Assembly: GCA_946613885.1 (NCBI GenBank)
Contig: CAMOGA010000009.1
Location: 1 to 46,892 of the forward strand
Length of the DNA: 46,892 nucleotides
Source: an uncultured Pseudomonadota bacterium
GTDB lineage: Bacteria > Pseudomonadota > Alphaproteobacteria > Rs-D84
Direction: 5' to 3'
Part shown: positions 7,836 to 16,888 of the stretch, in pieces
Layout: every line of letters begins with the position of its first letter
Numbering within the stretch: position 1 is the first letter of the stretch
Program-made: the position numbers and the translations under genes
The notes under the pieces: model-generated
The model's database searches: none
What the model was told of the DNA's origin: nothing
Seen by the model: the letters and a program-made list of their open reading frames with translations, nothing else

Positions 7836-8308
7836 TATTCGCCCCTTTTGTTTTTACGATTCAAACCACCAAAATCGATAACGATTGGATTTTGTGCAGC
7901 GTGTTTGTGTTCTGCACCTGCATAAACATGTAATTTGGTTAAACGTTTGTTTGCCAATGCGACCGCTGTACGACGACCCATCATACGTTTTACCGCATTA
8001 GTCACCAATTTTTCTGGTTTTTCAGCACGCATTTGTCCCAATGTTCTTTCTTTTAAACTGCCAGTCCACAAAGAGTGCCAAAAGAATTTAGTTTTTTCGG
8101 CTTTGTGTCCTGTTAATGCAACTTTGTCTGCATTGATAATAATAACATGGTCGCCACAATCCATATTTGGTGTCCATGTAGGTTTGTTTTTGCCACGTAA
8201 GATGTTTGCAGTAAATGCCGCCAAACGTCCCAACGTGCAATCAGTTGCGTCAATCAGATACCATTTGGCTTCTAATTCGCACTTTTTTAACGATTTTGTC
8301 GTTGCCAT
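7835..8308 (-). CDS. rplM: 50S ribosomal protein L13
   Basis: Protein of 157 residues, an early-assembly 50S protein. Visible family blocks: [16 protein letters not shown] at the N-terminus, [16 protein letters not shown], and [20 protein letters not shown] started at ATG 8308 (MATTKSLKK) rather than further upstream, because the family begins there and the promoter at 8348-8376 would put upstream codons before transcription. AAGGT lies before the ATG. Its stop codon overlaps the S9 start by one base. An 8-bp inverted repeat overlies the promoter. Confidence 0.95.
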   Translation of the reverse strand: MATTKSLKKCELEAKWYLIDATDCTLGRLAAFTANILRGKNKPTWTPNMDCGDHVIIINADKVALTGHKAEKTKFFWHSLWTGSLKERTLGQMRAEKPEKLVTNAVKRMMGRRTAVALANKRLTKLHVYAGAEHKHAAQNPIVIDFGGLNRKNKRGE

Positions 8309-8341
8309 TGTTTTTACCTTTTTGCTGTTGTTAAAAATAAC

Positions 8342-8367
8342 GTGCGTATTATGTCGCAAATACGCAC
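8342..8367. promoter_or_regulatory. Perfect dyad over the rplM promoter (possible operator)
   Basis: Inverted repeat GTGCGTAT (8342-8349) / ATACGCAC (8360-8367) with a 10-bp gap. It covers the -10 and half of the spacer of the rplM promoter. The transcript should start beyond it, so it reads as a protein-binding site rather than an RNA hairpin. Confidence 0.4.
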
Positions 8368-8376
8368 AAATGTCAA
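8348..8376 (-). promoter_or_regulatory. rplM-rpsI promoter
   Basis: On the minus strand TTGACA (8371-8376), 17-nt spacer, CATAAT (8348-8353). Confidence 0.8.
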
Positions 8377-8388
8377 GAAAAATCAATA

Positions 8389-8404
8389 CGGTATTATATT
8401 ACCG
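8389..8404 (-). terminator. Weak hairpin at the end of the argS-distal gene
   Basis: CGGTA / TACCG stem (8389-8393 with 8400-8404) followed by TATTGATTTTTCTT on the minus strand. The stem overlaps the stop codon of the 234-residue protein. Short stem, so only a possible terminator. Confidence 0.4.
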
Positions 8405-9103
8405 TGATTTGTTTTTGCGTAATTCCCCGAACATCGCTTGTTTGTGTTGAATTATGTCTGTCACAATACCTTTGCGTTCGTGTGTCGAATAATGTGCCAA
8501 AAAGGAAGCGTCACGAATAATGTTTTGATTGTAAAACAAATCAATTAATTCTTTGCGCAAAACAGCAGAACCTGCGTTGGTGTCAAATTTTTTATTAGGA
8601 ATAAAATAAGCAACCGCCATCAAATCTTTCAATGCATCATAGCAATCTGCTAAATATTGATCATTATAAACTTCTTTGTTTATAATGGCAATGTGGGTAA
8701 ACTTGTTTTTGTAATTATTCATTGTTTCGCGATTAACAGCAATTTTTGGTTCGCAAAAAACAGGGATATTTGATGGTGTTTTATTAACAACAGCATTTTT
8801 ATATACTTTTGGTAATACAAAATTACTCTTAAATATATACCCATAAAGGTGATTTCGATGTGGGTTAATATAATCCAAAAATGTATAACAATTACCGATG
8901 TCACGAACCTTTGGAACAAACACTGGTTGTCTGAGAGATTGATTATTGGTTAAAGAGCGCGCTATATCGGTATAACAATATATGATATCATTGGTTGAAA
9001 CATTTTGATTGTTTTTAATTCTTTCTATTATATGTTTTGCATAATAAAAACATTCAAATGGAACTTGTTTTAATAATTCAATATGTTTTTCTTTATTTAA
9101 CAT
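8399..9103 (-). CDS. Unknown cytoplasmic protein coupled to argS
   Basis: Protein of 234 residues; I recognise no family. It has no signal peptide or membrane segment, is rich in Asn, Tyr, Lys and Ile, and has a helical-looking first 60 residues (KEKHIELLKQ, IIERIKNN). Only one base separates its ATG from the argS stop codon, and its Shine-Dalgarno sequence AAAGGA lies inside the end of argS, so translation is probably coupled. The conserved-looking core is FTHIAIINKEVYNDQYLADCYDA. A translation-related or regulatory role can be guessed only from position. Confidence 0.75.
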   Translation of the reverse strand: MLNKEKHIELLKQVPFECFYYAKHIIERIKNNQNVSTNDIIYCYTDIARSLTNNQSLRQPVFVPKVRDIGNCYTFLDYINPHRNHLYGYIFKSNFVLPKVYKNAVVNKTPSNIPVFCEPKIAVNRETMNNYKNKFTHIAIINKEVYNDQYLADCYDALKDLMAVAYFIPNKKFDTNAGSAVLRKELIDLFYNQNIIRDASFLAHYSTHERKGIVTDIIQHKQAMFGELRKNKSR

Positions 9104-9104
9104 T

Positions 9105-10814
9105 TTACATTTCCTTTGGTATTGTCAATCCCATTAAATCAATTGCTGTTGACAATGTATCAAATGCCAATTTTGCAATATAAATGCGCCCTGCCCGTGT
9201 TTTTTCATCAATATCATCCCGTAAAATAGGACAATTATGATAAAAAGTATTTGCCATTTGGCATAAATCATACGCATAATTTGCAATCATATCTGGGGCC
9301 CTGTTATCACAGGCGGTCAACACAGTACGATCAAAATCCATAATCTCTATCAGCAAATTGCGTTCTTCTGGGGATAAATCAAAATGGTCTGGTTTTGTTA
9401 TATTATTATCTGCGCGTTTTAACACAGAATTTAACCGGACCGCAGTATATAATATGTATGGACCTGTTTTGCCTTCGAAACTGGTCACAGAAGTTGGGTC
9501 AAATATATAATCTGATTTTACATCGTGAACCAAATCATTAAATTTGACCGCCGCCAAAGCAATAGATGTGATTGTTTCATCATCTAATTTTTTGCCAGAT
9601 TCGGCAACACGTTCCCGAACAGCCGTATTAGCCATATCTAAAATATCATCTAACCCAGCCGCATTTCCATCACGTGTTTTGAATGGTTTACCATCTTTGC
9701 CGTTTATTGTGCCATATCCAATATGTTCAAATTTATCGTATGGATATATGCCAGATATATCGGCTGTGCGGAATAATTGTTCAAAATGTAATGATTGACG
9801 CAGATCTGTAAAATAAATGATTATATCTGGATTGTCTGTCTTTTTACGACAATATACAGCCGCCAAATCTGTGGCATCATAAGTATCAGCCCCGCGGGAA
9901 TCACGCCACATATATGGTGGAATTGGTGCATTGTCATCTTCGCGACGAACATTTATTACCAATGCCCCATCGCTTTCGTAAATCATATGTTTGTCGTTCA
10001 AAATCTTTTCAACATCACCAACATATTGCGCCGCGTTGCGTTCGCCCAAATCATAATCAAAAGGTAATATATTCAAACGTTGCACAGTATCGTTCATCAT
10101 CTTTAATGATACAGGCAAAAATTTTTCATATAATGCGAAATATCCAGGATGACCGTCTTGGAATTTTGCTTTGATTTCTTGTGCGTGTGCCTGAAAATCT
10201 GCGTTTTCTTTGGCAAAAGCCGAAGCCGCTGGATAATATTTGTTTAATTCTTCGGCACTTATTTCGTAATCCACAGGTTTGCTGGGGTCAAAATCAGGTT
10301 GAAAATAAGGCAATTCTGGGTGCAATTTTTCAATCCATGCGATAACCAATCCCATGGGTTTGCCCCAATCTCCAATATGATTCCAAGATAATGGTTTATG
10401 TCCCATAAATCTGAATATACGATTTAATGTATCGCCAACAATAGAAGTCCGCAAATGCCCGATATGTAAAGATTTGGCAACATTGTATGCACCATAATCC
10501 ATATCTATAACCAAAGGATTTTCGTTTTTTATTGGTTTTGGTGTGGTTGCATTTTGAAAAATAAAATCATCACGGATTTTTATGTTGATGAATCCAGGCC
10601 CCGCCACAGAAACATTTTCTACAAAATCCAATTCTTGTAATTTTGGTAAAAATTCATTTGCTAATTCACGTGGGTTTTTGCCGGCCGCTTTTGCCCCCAC
10701 CATTGCAGCATTTGTTGAAAAATCGCCAAACTCACGATTTTTTGGTGTTTCCAGTTTTGCCACCAAACCTAATTTTTTATTTATTTCATCAGATACATAT
10801 TTATATAAATTCAT
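9105..10814 (-). CDS. argS: Arginyl-tRNA synthetase
   Basis: Protein of 569 residues, class Ia, charging tRNA-Arg. Domains in order: an N-terminal additional domain (Add1; about residues 1-85, with REFGDFSTNAAM), the catalytic Rossmann fold with the HIGH signature in SLHIGHLRTS (near residue 118), the second signature region FKTRDGNAAGLDDIL in place of KMSKS as is normal for ArgS, and a C-terminal DALR anticodon-binding domain. I chose ATG 10814 over a TTG two codons upstream; no strong Shine-Dalgarno sequence is visible. It starts 15 nt after the histidine kinase gene and is probably in the same transcript. Confidence 0.95.
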   Translation of the reverse strand: MNLYKYVSDEINKKLGLVAKLETPKNREFGDFSTNAAMVGAKAAGKNPRELANEFLPKLQELDFVENVSVAGPGFINIKIRDDFIFQNATTPKPIKNENPLVIDMDYGAYNVAKSLHIGHLRTSIVGDTLNRIFRFMGHKPLSWNHIGDWGKPMGLVIAWIEKLHPELPYFQPDFDPSKPVDYEISAEELNKYYPAASAFAKENADFQAHAQEIKAKFQDGHPGYFALYEKFLPVSLKMMNDTVQRLNILPFDYDLGERNAAQYVGDVEKILNDKHMIYESDGALVINVRREDDNAPIPPYMWRDSRGADTYDATDLAAVYCRKKTDNPDIIIYFTDLRQSLHFEQLFRTADISGIYPYDKFEHIGYGTINGKDGKPFKTRDGNAAGLDDILDMANTAVRERVAESGKKLDDETITSIALAAVKFNDLVHDVKSDYIFDPTSVTSFEGKTGPYILYTAVRLNSVLKRADNNITKPDHFDLSPEERNLLIEIMDFDRTVLTACDNRAPDMIANYAYDLCQMANTFYHNCPILRDDIDEKTRAGRIYIAKLAFDTLSTAIDLMGLTIPKEM

Positions 10815-10829
10815 AATCAATCCATTTGT

Positions 10830-12110
10830 TTATAAAGGTAATACAACACGAACACGTAATCCGCCCAAATCACTGTTTTCTAAAAATATTTGTCCACCGT
10901 GATTTTCTATTGCTGTTTGTGCAATTGACAATCCCAGACCTGTTCCGCCGGTTGTTTCATTACGTGATTTATCCAAACGAACAAAGGGTTGTAATGCCAA
11001 TGCTTTTTTATCATCAGGAATTCCCGGCCCGTCATCTTCAATAATTACCGTCACAGATTCATCAGAATCAAATTCACTGATTTTCAATGTCTTTTTTGCA
11101 TAACGTGCTGCGTTTTCAATTATGTTTGTGAACGCACTGGTTAACGAATTTGGACGCGCATAAAACTGGGCAGGATTATCAGGTAATTCCAAAACGATTT
11201 TCTTTTTTGGTGCGGCATCTCGTGCAATGCGTGTCAGCATAGCCGGCAATTCCATCGCCTGTTCTATTTCTGGCATTTCACCACGCGCAAACGCCAAATA
11301 ACCGTTAACCATTTCGGTCATTCTGTCTATGTTTGCCAACAAATCTTTCTTGGATGCAGAATCAGTTTCCACAGCCAACCGCATACGTGTCAATGGTGTT
11401 TTTAAATCGTGCCCAACGGCATTTAACATATCTGTACGGGTTTTATTATAACGATTCAAACGTTCTTTCATTGTAATCATTGCAGATGCGGCCTCGCGAA
11501 TTTCTGATGAACCACTGGGTTTAAATCCTGGGACATCCATGCCACGCCCGAATTTATTTGCTGCGCGTGCAATGTTGCGAATACTGCGTGTGTGCGCAAT
11601 AATAAAAGGAGTAATCAACAAAGATACAATTAAAATCGCACCAAAAACCCAGATTAAAAATACTTCTGCACTGGTGGAATAAATCCTGTGCATAGATGTT
11701 CCAAAGGTCGCAATTTTGTTGTTTTTTGTTGGAACATCCACAAAGACCAAACGTTTATCACGATCAATATAAATATTTGCGGGCTGTTTTAAGCGTTGTT
11801 CCAAATAATTAGCCAATTCCCCTGCTTCGCGATCTTTGTTATCATTGTGTTTGGGTCTGTTTAATTTTTCGTTTATTGTCACTTTGACACCAATATCATG
11901 CGCCATAGTTTGCGCAGTGTTTATATCATCTTTATCTATAAAATTCATCATACTGGTTATTTCGCCAGTAAATGTACGTGCCAATGTCGCATGAACACGT
12001 TTCCAATGATTACCAAAAAAAGCATTTGTGACAATTAACAATGCGATAACTAATGGAATTAATACCATTAAAATAGTTCTGGCTAAGAAACTGCGTGGCA
12101 TAATTTTCAT
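10830..12110 (-). CDS. EnvZ-like sensor histidine kinase
   Basis: Protein of 426 residues, inner-membrane sensor of a two-component system. First membrane helix about residues 13-32, periplasmic domain about 33-145, second helix about 150-172, then a HAMP linker. The DHp domain carries the phospho-acceptor His in NAVGHDLKTPLTR (near residue 234). The ATPase domain shows the N box NIIENAARYA, G1 DDGPGIPDD and G2 GGTGLGLSIA. The HDLKTPL H-box and short periplasmic domain are EnvZ-like. AGGAT precedes the ATG. It lies 9 nt downstream of its cognate regulator gene and just upstream of argS. The stimulus is unknown. Confidence 0.93.
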   Translation of the reverse strand: MKIMPRSFLARTILMVLIPLVIALLIVTNAFFGNHWKRVHATLARTFTGEITSMMNFIDKDDINTAQTMAHDIGVKVTINEKLNRPKHNDNKDREAGELANYLEQRLKQPANIYIDRDKRLVFVDVPTKNNKIATFGTSMHRIYSTSAEVFLIWVFGAILIVSLLITPFIIAHTRSIRNIARAANKFGRGMDVPGFKPSGSSEIREAASAMITMKERLNRYNKTRTDMLNAVGHDLKTPLTRMRLAVETDSASKKDLLANIDRMTEMVNGYLAFARGEMPEIEQAMELPAMLTRIARDAAPKKKIVLELPDNPAQFYARPNSLTSAFTNIIENAARYAKKTLKISEFDSDESVTVIIEDDGPGIPDDKKALALQPFVRLDKSRNETTGGTGLGLSIAQTAIENHGGQIFLENSDLGGLRVRVVLPL

Positions 12111-12119
12111 ATTTTTATC

Positions 12120-12752
12120 CTATTGTTTTTTTATTATCTTGTATCCCATACCGCGAACGGTAATGATATCTATATCAGATAATACACTATTTATTTTATT
12201 GCGCAAGCGTTTTGCAACCATTGGGGTTGCAGAAACAACATTGCCAATTGGGTTAATCAGGTTTTGTAATAATTTTTTTTCTTCGTTTGATAATGATAAC
12301 AATTTGTTTTGACTGGATTTATCTGATATAAAAAATTCATTATCAACAAACGATAGCCCACAAAAATCTATGTTTTTATCTTGAACAGGATTGTTTTTAA
12401 TCACATTGTTTAAACGTAAAATTAATTCCTGTAATTTAAATGGTTTTGACATATAATCATTTGCGCCATTTGACAACCCATCAATAGTGTTTTCCGGTCC
12501 AGACATCGCAGTCAACATAATAACAGGTGTCTGATTGCCGTCTGTACGAATTTTTTTTAAAAAACTTAATCCATCCATACCATCCATCATGCGGTCTAAA
12601 ACAATTGCATCCACAACAACACGCGATAAAATTTCCAATGCAAATTCGGCGGACTTTGCGGTTATAACACAAAAACCGGCCCCATCCAATCCTGTGGCCA
12701 ATGCATCACGCAACATATCATCATCATCGACAATTAAAATGCTTTTGTTCAT
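12120..12752 (-). CDS. OmpR-like response regulator
   Basis: About 210 residues. The receiver domain has the acidic pocket VDDDD (residues 8-12), the phosphorylated Asp in IVLDRMMDGMDG (about D53), the conserved Thr in MLTAMSG and Lys in MSKPFK. The C-terminal winged helix is weak but ends with the family-typical VRGMGYKI. I took ATG 12752; a TTG four codons upstream is possible, and neither has a clear Shine-Dalgarno sequence. A small hairpin (12769-12781) lies just upstream, within 5 nt of the preceding gene's stop codon. It partners the kinase downstream. Confidence 0.9.
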   Translation of the reverse strand: MNKSILIVDDDDMLRDALATGLDGAGFCVITAKSAEFALEILSRVVVDAIVLDRMMDGMDGLSFLKKIRTDGNQTPVIMLTAMSGPENTIDGLSNGANDYMSKPFKLQELILRLNNVIKNNPVQDKNIDFCGLSFVDNEFFISDKSSQNKLLSLSNEEKKLLQNLINPIGNVVSATPMVAKRLRNKINSVLSDIDIITVRGMGYKIIKKQ

Positions 12753-12785
12753 TTTTTTATTCAAACAATGCCGTCAGGCATATTT

Positions 12786-13718
12786 TTATTTATTGACTGC
12801 TTCTACTGTATATTCACCTGGTCTGATAGCACGGTCGCCAGGATTATCCAGATTTTCAGAGTTTTTATATGTAGATGCACGGAATTTTGCACCATTTGTT
12901 GTAAATTCGGTTTTAAATACAGCATATCCATTTGCGCCACCCATCGCAGAACCCTGCAATCCCAATGAATAATATGCGCCGATAAGACCATAATCTAAAT
13001 CAATATAATCAACACTTAACAACAATGACACATTTGACATCCCATCACTGGTTAAATTGCATGAAAATTCACGATTAATTAACGTTGCCTGGGTATTATT
13101 AGGAACAGCAATATCCATAATTGTTGGTTCGCACGTGCGTTTTACGCCATTAATTAAAAATTCATAATTAACAGTCGCAGTTGCACGTGATAAACCTGTG
13201 GATAAATTAACCTGGGATATGGTGGCCTTCGGTATTTTTACCAACGCATTTGCAATACCAGAGCGAACCGGGAAAGAAATTCCAGATTGCAAACAACTGC
13301 GTGAAAATGGGTCTGCCTCGCAAATATACAAACGAGAATGCATATTTGTTAAAAACATATTTGATAAACTGTTAAATAAAAATGTACGTGTTATACGATT
13401 GTTCAAACGTGTGCAATTAAAATCACGACAAATAATTGTTGGACGTTCGGTAAATTGAACCCCAGGATTAGCCGTTGCTTCTTCTGTTCTGACATTGTAT
13501 ATCACTTCGTCATAATCTACATCATCATCCATATTCATAAATTCGGTTTCCGGAATAAAATTCGGATCGTCAGGATATGCATAATACGAACGCACAGGAA
13601 TTTCTGTAAAAACAGTGGACGTCACACTTTGTTGAATAAATTCATCATCGTATTCGTCTGCATAAACGTTTTGAGCGCAAACCGCCAAAAATCCGGCATA
13701 TAAAATAAACTTTTTCAT
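12786..13718 (-). CDS. Secreted protein of unknown function, first gene of the two-component operon
   Basis: Protein of 310 residues starting MKKFILYAGF, with a clear signal peptide cleaved near NVYA|DEYDD. The mature N-terminus is very acidic and Tyr-rich; the remainder looks beta-rich with six scattered cysteines (e.g. IICRDFNCTR, LYICEADPF). I recognise no family. ATG 13718 is supported by GAGAAAGG and the signal peptide. A promoter lies at 13754-13783. It is the first gene of a minus-strand run leading into the response regulator, kinase and argS, so it may be a target of, or input to, that system; this is inferred from position only. Confidence 0.8.
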   Translation of the reverse strand: MKKFILYAGFLAVCAQNVYADEYDDEFIQQSVTSTVFTEIPVRSYYAYPDDPNFIPETEFMNMDDDVDYDEVIYNVRTEEATANPGVQFTERPTIICRDFNCTRLNNRITRTFLFNSLSNMFLTNMHSRLYICEADPFSRSCLQSGISFPVRSGIANALVKIPKATISQVNLSTGLSRATATVNYEFLINGVKRTCEPTIMDIAVPNNTQATLINREFSCNLTSDGMSNVSLLLSVDYIDLDYGLIGAYYSLGLQGSAMGGANGYAVFKTEFTTNGAKFRASTYKNSENLDNPGDRAIRPGEYTVEAVNK

Positions 13719-13753
13719 GGTGTTTAACCTTTCTCTCGTATACACTTAATATA

Positions 13754-13783
13754 ATGATAAAATATTTTACCTATAAATGTCAA
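13754..13783 (-). promoter_or_regulatory. Promoter of the secreted protein / two-component operon
   Basis: On the minus strand TTGACA (13778-13783), 18-nt spacer, TATCAT (13754-13759). Confidence 0.65.
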
Positions 13784-13867
13784 AGCAAAAAATACAGGTT
13801 TTTAACATAATATTTTCGTGGTATAAAAATTTTTATTGAAAAATTTACACCAAATGTTTTATATATA

Positions 13868-13876
13868 TGGTATAAT
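13868..13876 (+). promoter_or_regulatory. Extended -10 promoter of the hydrolase-ruvB-tol operon
   Basis: TGGTATAAT (13868-13876), a perfect extended -10, 25 nt before the ATG at 13902. AT-rich upstream, no convincing -35. Confidence 0.6.
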
Positions 13877-13901
13877 AAAACAAAATATTGGGGTGAAAAA
13901 A

Positions 13902-14561
13902 ATGGTAGATGTTATTATTGCCGGTGAATCCGGTAAATTGCATGCTGTGTATCATAAATCAGAAACAGAATCTGCACCGTTGGCGGTCATTTTGTCGGGC
14001 AGTCCGCGCCAAAAACACCATATGAATGACCGTGTGTCGTATGCAATGTTTCGTGCGTTTATGGACATAGGTTTTTCTGTGGTGCGCTTTAATTACCGTG
14101 GGGTTAATGATTCTGAGGGGGCAATTGGAACAACTGCGGATAATATGTTGGATATTGCAACTGTTATAGATTGGATTCAAAACAAAAATGAAGACAGTGA
14201 AAAAATATGGCTGGCTGGGAATCAGTTAGGAGCTTGGTATGTATTACAAATGTTAATGCGCAGACCTGAAATATCTGGTTTCGCATTGGTGTCCCCAGAT
14301 ACATCTGTGTCGGATTTTTCGTTTTTGTCGCCACGTCCGAACCGCGGATTGTTATTACAGGGTATGAACGAAGGCGATGAATCAACCGCTTTTGCAACAC
14401 ATTTGACCCAGGTGTTAAAAAAACAGGCACAAATAAGTTTGGAAACGATTCGTGTTAAAAATGCAGACGCAACATATTCACAACCTGCGGATTTACGTCA
14501 AATGTATAATGATTTAAAGGCCTATGTTGGGCGCGAAAATGCTGATACAAGGTTGTTATAG
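13902..14561 (+). CDS. Alpha/beta-hydrolase-fold protein lacking its catalytic residues
   Basis: Protein of 219 residues resembling the COG2945-type alpha/beta hydrolases. The framework is clear: [10 protein letters not shown], the [21 protein letters not shown] strand-turn block, and a nucleophile elbow. The elbow reads AGNQLGAW, so the expected Ser of GxSxG is Asn. The C-terminal region where the family has ADHF reads NADATYS, so the catalytic His is missing too. The HPHP motif is also replaced (SGSP). I infer a pseudoenzyme or binding protein. ATG 13902 follows TTGGGGTGAA. Its TAG stop overlaps the possible GTG start of ruvB. Confidence 0.8.
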   Translation: MVDVIIAGESGKLHAVYHKSETESAPLAVILSGSPRQKHHMNDRVSYAMFRAFMDIGFSVVRFNYRGVNDSEGAIGTTADNMLDIATVIDWIQNKNEDSEKIWLAGNQLGAWYVLQMLMRRPEISGFALVSPDTSVSDFSFLSPRPNRGLLLQGMNEGDESTAFATHLTQVLKKQAQISLETIRVKNADATYSQPADLRQMYNDLKAYVGRENADTRLL

Positions 14562-14563
14562 TG

Positions 14564-15556
14564 ATGATTGATGAAAAAAAGCGTTTTGTTGATCCAAATA
14601 TTCCAGATGAATTGGTTGCGTCAATACGTCCCAAGACACTGGATGACTTTATCGGACACGATGCATTAAAACAAAATTTGTCTGTGTTTGTTCATGCGGC
14701 ACGTGGTCGGGGCGAAGCGATGGACCATGTGTTATTATATGGTCCCCCAGGATTGGGAAAAACAACATTGGCACACATTGTTGCAAATGAATTGGGAACT
14801 AATTTTCGGGCAACGTCTGCCCCTATGTTAACCAAACAGGGTGATTTGGCGGCTATTTTGACGGCGTTGGAACCAATGGATGTTTTGTTTATTGATGAAA
14901 TTCATCGTTTGCCAACTGCAATAGAAGAAGTTTTATATTCTGCAATGGAAGATTTTAAATTGGATATTATGCTGGGCGAAGGTCCAACCGCAAAATCTGT
15001 TCGTATAGATTTGCCGCCTTTTACGTTGGTCGGTGCGACAACCCGTACCGGGTTATTGTCCAATCCATTAAGGGATAGATTTGGAATAGATTTACGTCTT
15101 ACTTTTTATTCTCCGGCTGATTTGGCAAAAATTATAACACGCAGTGCAAATATATTGGGAACTCAAATTGACGTAAATGGCGCGAATATGTTGGCACAAT
15201 CATCACGTGGAACACCGCGTATTGCGAACAGATTATTGAAACGTGCACGCGATTTTGCTGCGGCAACCGGTAAAAGTATTATTGATTTAGACACGATAAA
15301 AACAACTTTATATCAGTTGCACATTGATGATACTGGTTTGGATGAAATAGATCGTGAATATATGATGGCAATTATAAAACATTATGCTGGTGGTCCGGTT
15401 GGAATTGATAATTTGGCGGCGGCATTATCTGAACCGGCAGATACGATAGAAGATGTAATTGAACCATATTTAATGCAACTGGGATTTGTACAACGCACCC
15501 CACGCGGACGTATTGTGACAGACAGCGGATACAAACATTTAGGAATTGAAAAATAA
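14564..15556 (+). CDS. ruvB: Holliday junction branch-migration ATPase RuvB
   Basis: Protein of about 330 residues (331 if the overlapping GTG at 14561 is used). AAA+ motor of the RuvAB complex. Visible motifs: the start of the large domain [13 protein letters not shown], Walker [10 protein letters not shown], Walker B FIDEIHR, sensor 1 [20 protein letters not shown] with its Arg finger region, and the C-terminal winged helix with [12 protein letters not shown] and QRTPRGR. Full length. ruvC and ruvA are not beside it; the upstream gene is the degenerate hydrolase. The ruvB-ybgC-tol order downstream is typical of Proteobacteria. Confidence 0.97.
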   Translation: MIDEKKRFVDPNIPDELVASIRPKTLDDFIGHDALKQNLSVFVHAARGRGEAMDHVLLYGPPGLGKTTLAHIVANELGTNFRATSAPMLTKQGDLAAILTALEPMDVLFIDEIHRLPTAIEEVLYSAMEDFKLDIMLGEGPTAKSVRIDLPPFTLVGATTRTGLLSNPLRDRFGIDLRLTFYSPADLAKIITRSANILGTQIDVNGANMLAQSSRGTPRIANRLLKRARDFAAATGKSIIDLDTIKTTLYQLHIDDTGLDEIDREYMMAIIKHYAGGPVGIDNLAAALSEPADTIEDVIEPYLMQLGFVQRTPRGRIVTDSGYKHLGIEK

Positions 15557-15579
15557 CTTTAATAACCACGGATAACAAT

Positions 15580-15960
15580 ATGAAATCAGAACATATTTTT
15601 AATTTTGCTGTGGCGTATGCAGATACAGATGCAGAAGGTGTTATGTATCATGCACGCTATATAGAAGTGGCAGAACGTGCGCGTTCGAATTGGTCGCGTG
15701 AAATAGTGATTCCTGATGGTGATGTCGGATTTGTTGTTCGGGAATTAGATATAAAATATATGCGTCCTTTGTTATTAAATGATGAATTTGTTGTTGAAAC
15801 GCATCCAACAAAGATTGGTGCTGCATCAATGACGATTGAACAAAAGTTCGTGAAAAAGGATGAAATTTGTGCTATAATGCATATTACGATAGCATATCTG
15901 GGTGCAAATATGCGTCCGTGTGCGATACCAGAAACAATTTTAAACATGCTAAATAAATAG
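15580..15960 (+). CDS. ybgC: YbgC-type acyl-CoA thioesterase
   Basis: Protein of 126 residues, hotdog fold, 4-hydroxybenzoyl-CoA thioesterase family. The catalytic Asp lies in the signature YADTDAEGVMYHARYIEVAE (residues 14-33). YbgC is the first gene of the tol-pal cluster in many Proteobacteria and hydrolyses short-chain acyl-CoA or acyl-ACP linked to phospholipid metabolism. It lies 23 nt after ruvB and 15 nt before tolQ. The Shine-Dalgarno sequence is weak. Ends with TAG, one of few non-TAA stops here. Confidence 0.92.
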   Translation: MKSEHIFNFAVAYADTDAEGVMYHARYIEVAERARSNWSREIVIPDGDVGFVVRELDIKYMRPLLLNDEFVVETHPTKIGAASMTIEQKFVKKDEICAIMHITIAYLGANMRPCAIPETILNMLNK

Positions 15961-15975
15961 AGTAAGGAGTAAAAC

Positions 15976-16467
15976 ATGCAGGGTAATTTTTCATTATTAT
16001 CATTATTCACAGGTCGTGATTTAATGACGTTGTGTGTATCGATAATCTTGGTGGTGGCCAGTATAATGTCTTGGGCAATAATCATAGAAAAAATTCGTTT
16101 GTGGCGTTTTCAAAAACGCAACCCAGTATCTGTAAAACCAACTGATAATCTGGATACGATTGTTGATAAATTAATAATTCCATTTGATAAAAATTTATGG
16201 TTTTTATCTATGGTTTCTTATGTTGCACCATTTATCGGTTTGTTTGGAACTGTGTGGGGTGTTATGAATTCTTTTGCGGCAATCGGTGTTAATCAATCGG
16301 TCAGTATCGGTGTTATTGCCCCAGGGTTAGCGGTGGCATTGGGAACGACTGCATTGGGGTTGATTGCGGCGGTACCTGCGGCAATTGCGTATAATGTGTT
16401 TTCTAAATATTCTGACGATTTGTACGACAGATTATCGGATTCAGTGAAAGAAATGAAACATAAATAA
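15976..16467 (+). CDS. tolQ: TolQ, short form
   Basis: Protein of 163 residues, MotA/TolQ/ExbB family, inner-membrane stator of the Tol-Pal system, which uses the proton gradient to hold the outer membrane together at division. Three membrane helices: about residues 18-36, 72-95 (APFIGLFGTVWGVMNSF) and 110-135 (GLAVALGTTALGLIAAVPAAIAY cut by Pro/Gly). The family norm is about 230 residues; the cytoplasmic loop between helices 1 and 2 is much shortened. It could be called ExbB-like, but the ybgC/tolR/tolA neighbours favour TolQ. AAGGAG precedes the ATG. Confidence 0.9.
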   Translation: MQGNFSLLSLFTGRDLMTLCVSIILVVASIMSWAIIIEKIRLWRFQKRNPVSVKPTDNLDTIVDKLIIPFDKNLWFLSMVSYVAPFIGLFGTVWGVMNSFAAIGVNQSVSIGVIAPGLAVALGTTALGLIAAVPAAIAYNVFSKYSDDLYDRLSDSVKEMKHK

Positions 16468-16483
16468 CTAAACGGAATAAATT

Positions 16484-16888
16484 ATGTCCAGAAGACACTC
16501 TTGTAAAACAGATGGAAATATGTCATTAACGCCAATGATTGACATTATGACAACATTGTTGGCGGTATTTATGGTGACGACACCAATGATGACTACGGGT
16601 ATTGATATTGAATTACCGCGTGCAGGAACATCTGCGATGACTGGTAATGATCATGCAATTCAAATCAGTGTTGATGCACATGGAAATTATTATCTGTTAA
16701 ATCAGCGATTACCACGTGACGAGATTGTAAAACGTGCAATTGCAATGCGCGGTGAAAATCCAAATTTGGCAATTACTTTAAGTGGCGATACACATGCTGA
16801 TTATGGTGCAGTAATGTCAATGATGGGAAAATTGAAAGACGTTGGTTTTCAACGTGTGGGATTAAGAACTCAAATTGATAATAAATAA
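16484..16888 (+). CDS. tolR: TolR (ExbD/TolR family)
   Basis: Protein of 134 residues with a single N-terminal membrane helix carrying the proton-pathway Asp in LTPMIDIMTTLLAVFMV (about residue 20), then a periplasmic domain (INVELP-like IDIELPRAG, ending VGFQRVGLRTQ). It works with TolQ as the stator. Length is near the family norm. The stop codon overlaps the next ATG (TAATG), so it is translationally coupled to the TolA-like gene. Confidence 0.93.
   Translation: MSRRHSCKTDGNMSLTPMIDIMTTLLAVFMVTTPMMTTGIDIELPRAGTSAMTGNDHAIQISVDAHGNYYLLNQRLPRDEIVKRAIAMRGENPNLAITLSGDTHADYGAVMSMMGKLKDVGFQRVGLRTQIDNK

Noticed and set aside
12769..12781. Hairpin ATGCC/GGCAT as terminator of the 310-residue secreted protein gene
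   Set aside because: Only five base pairs and no U-run on the minus strand, so readthrough into the response regulator is expected.
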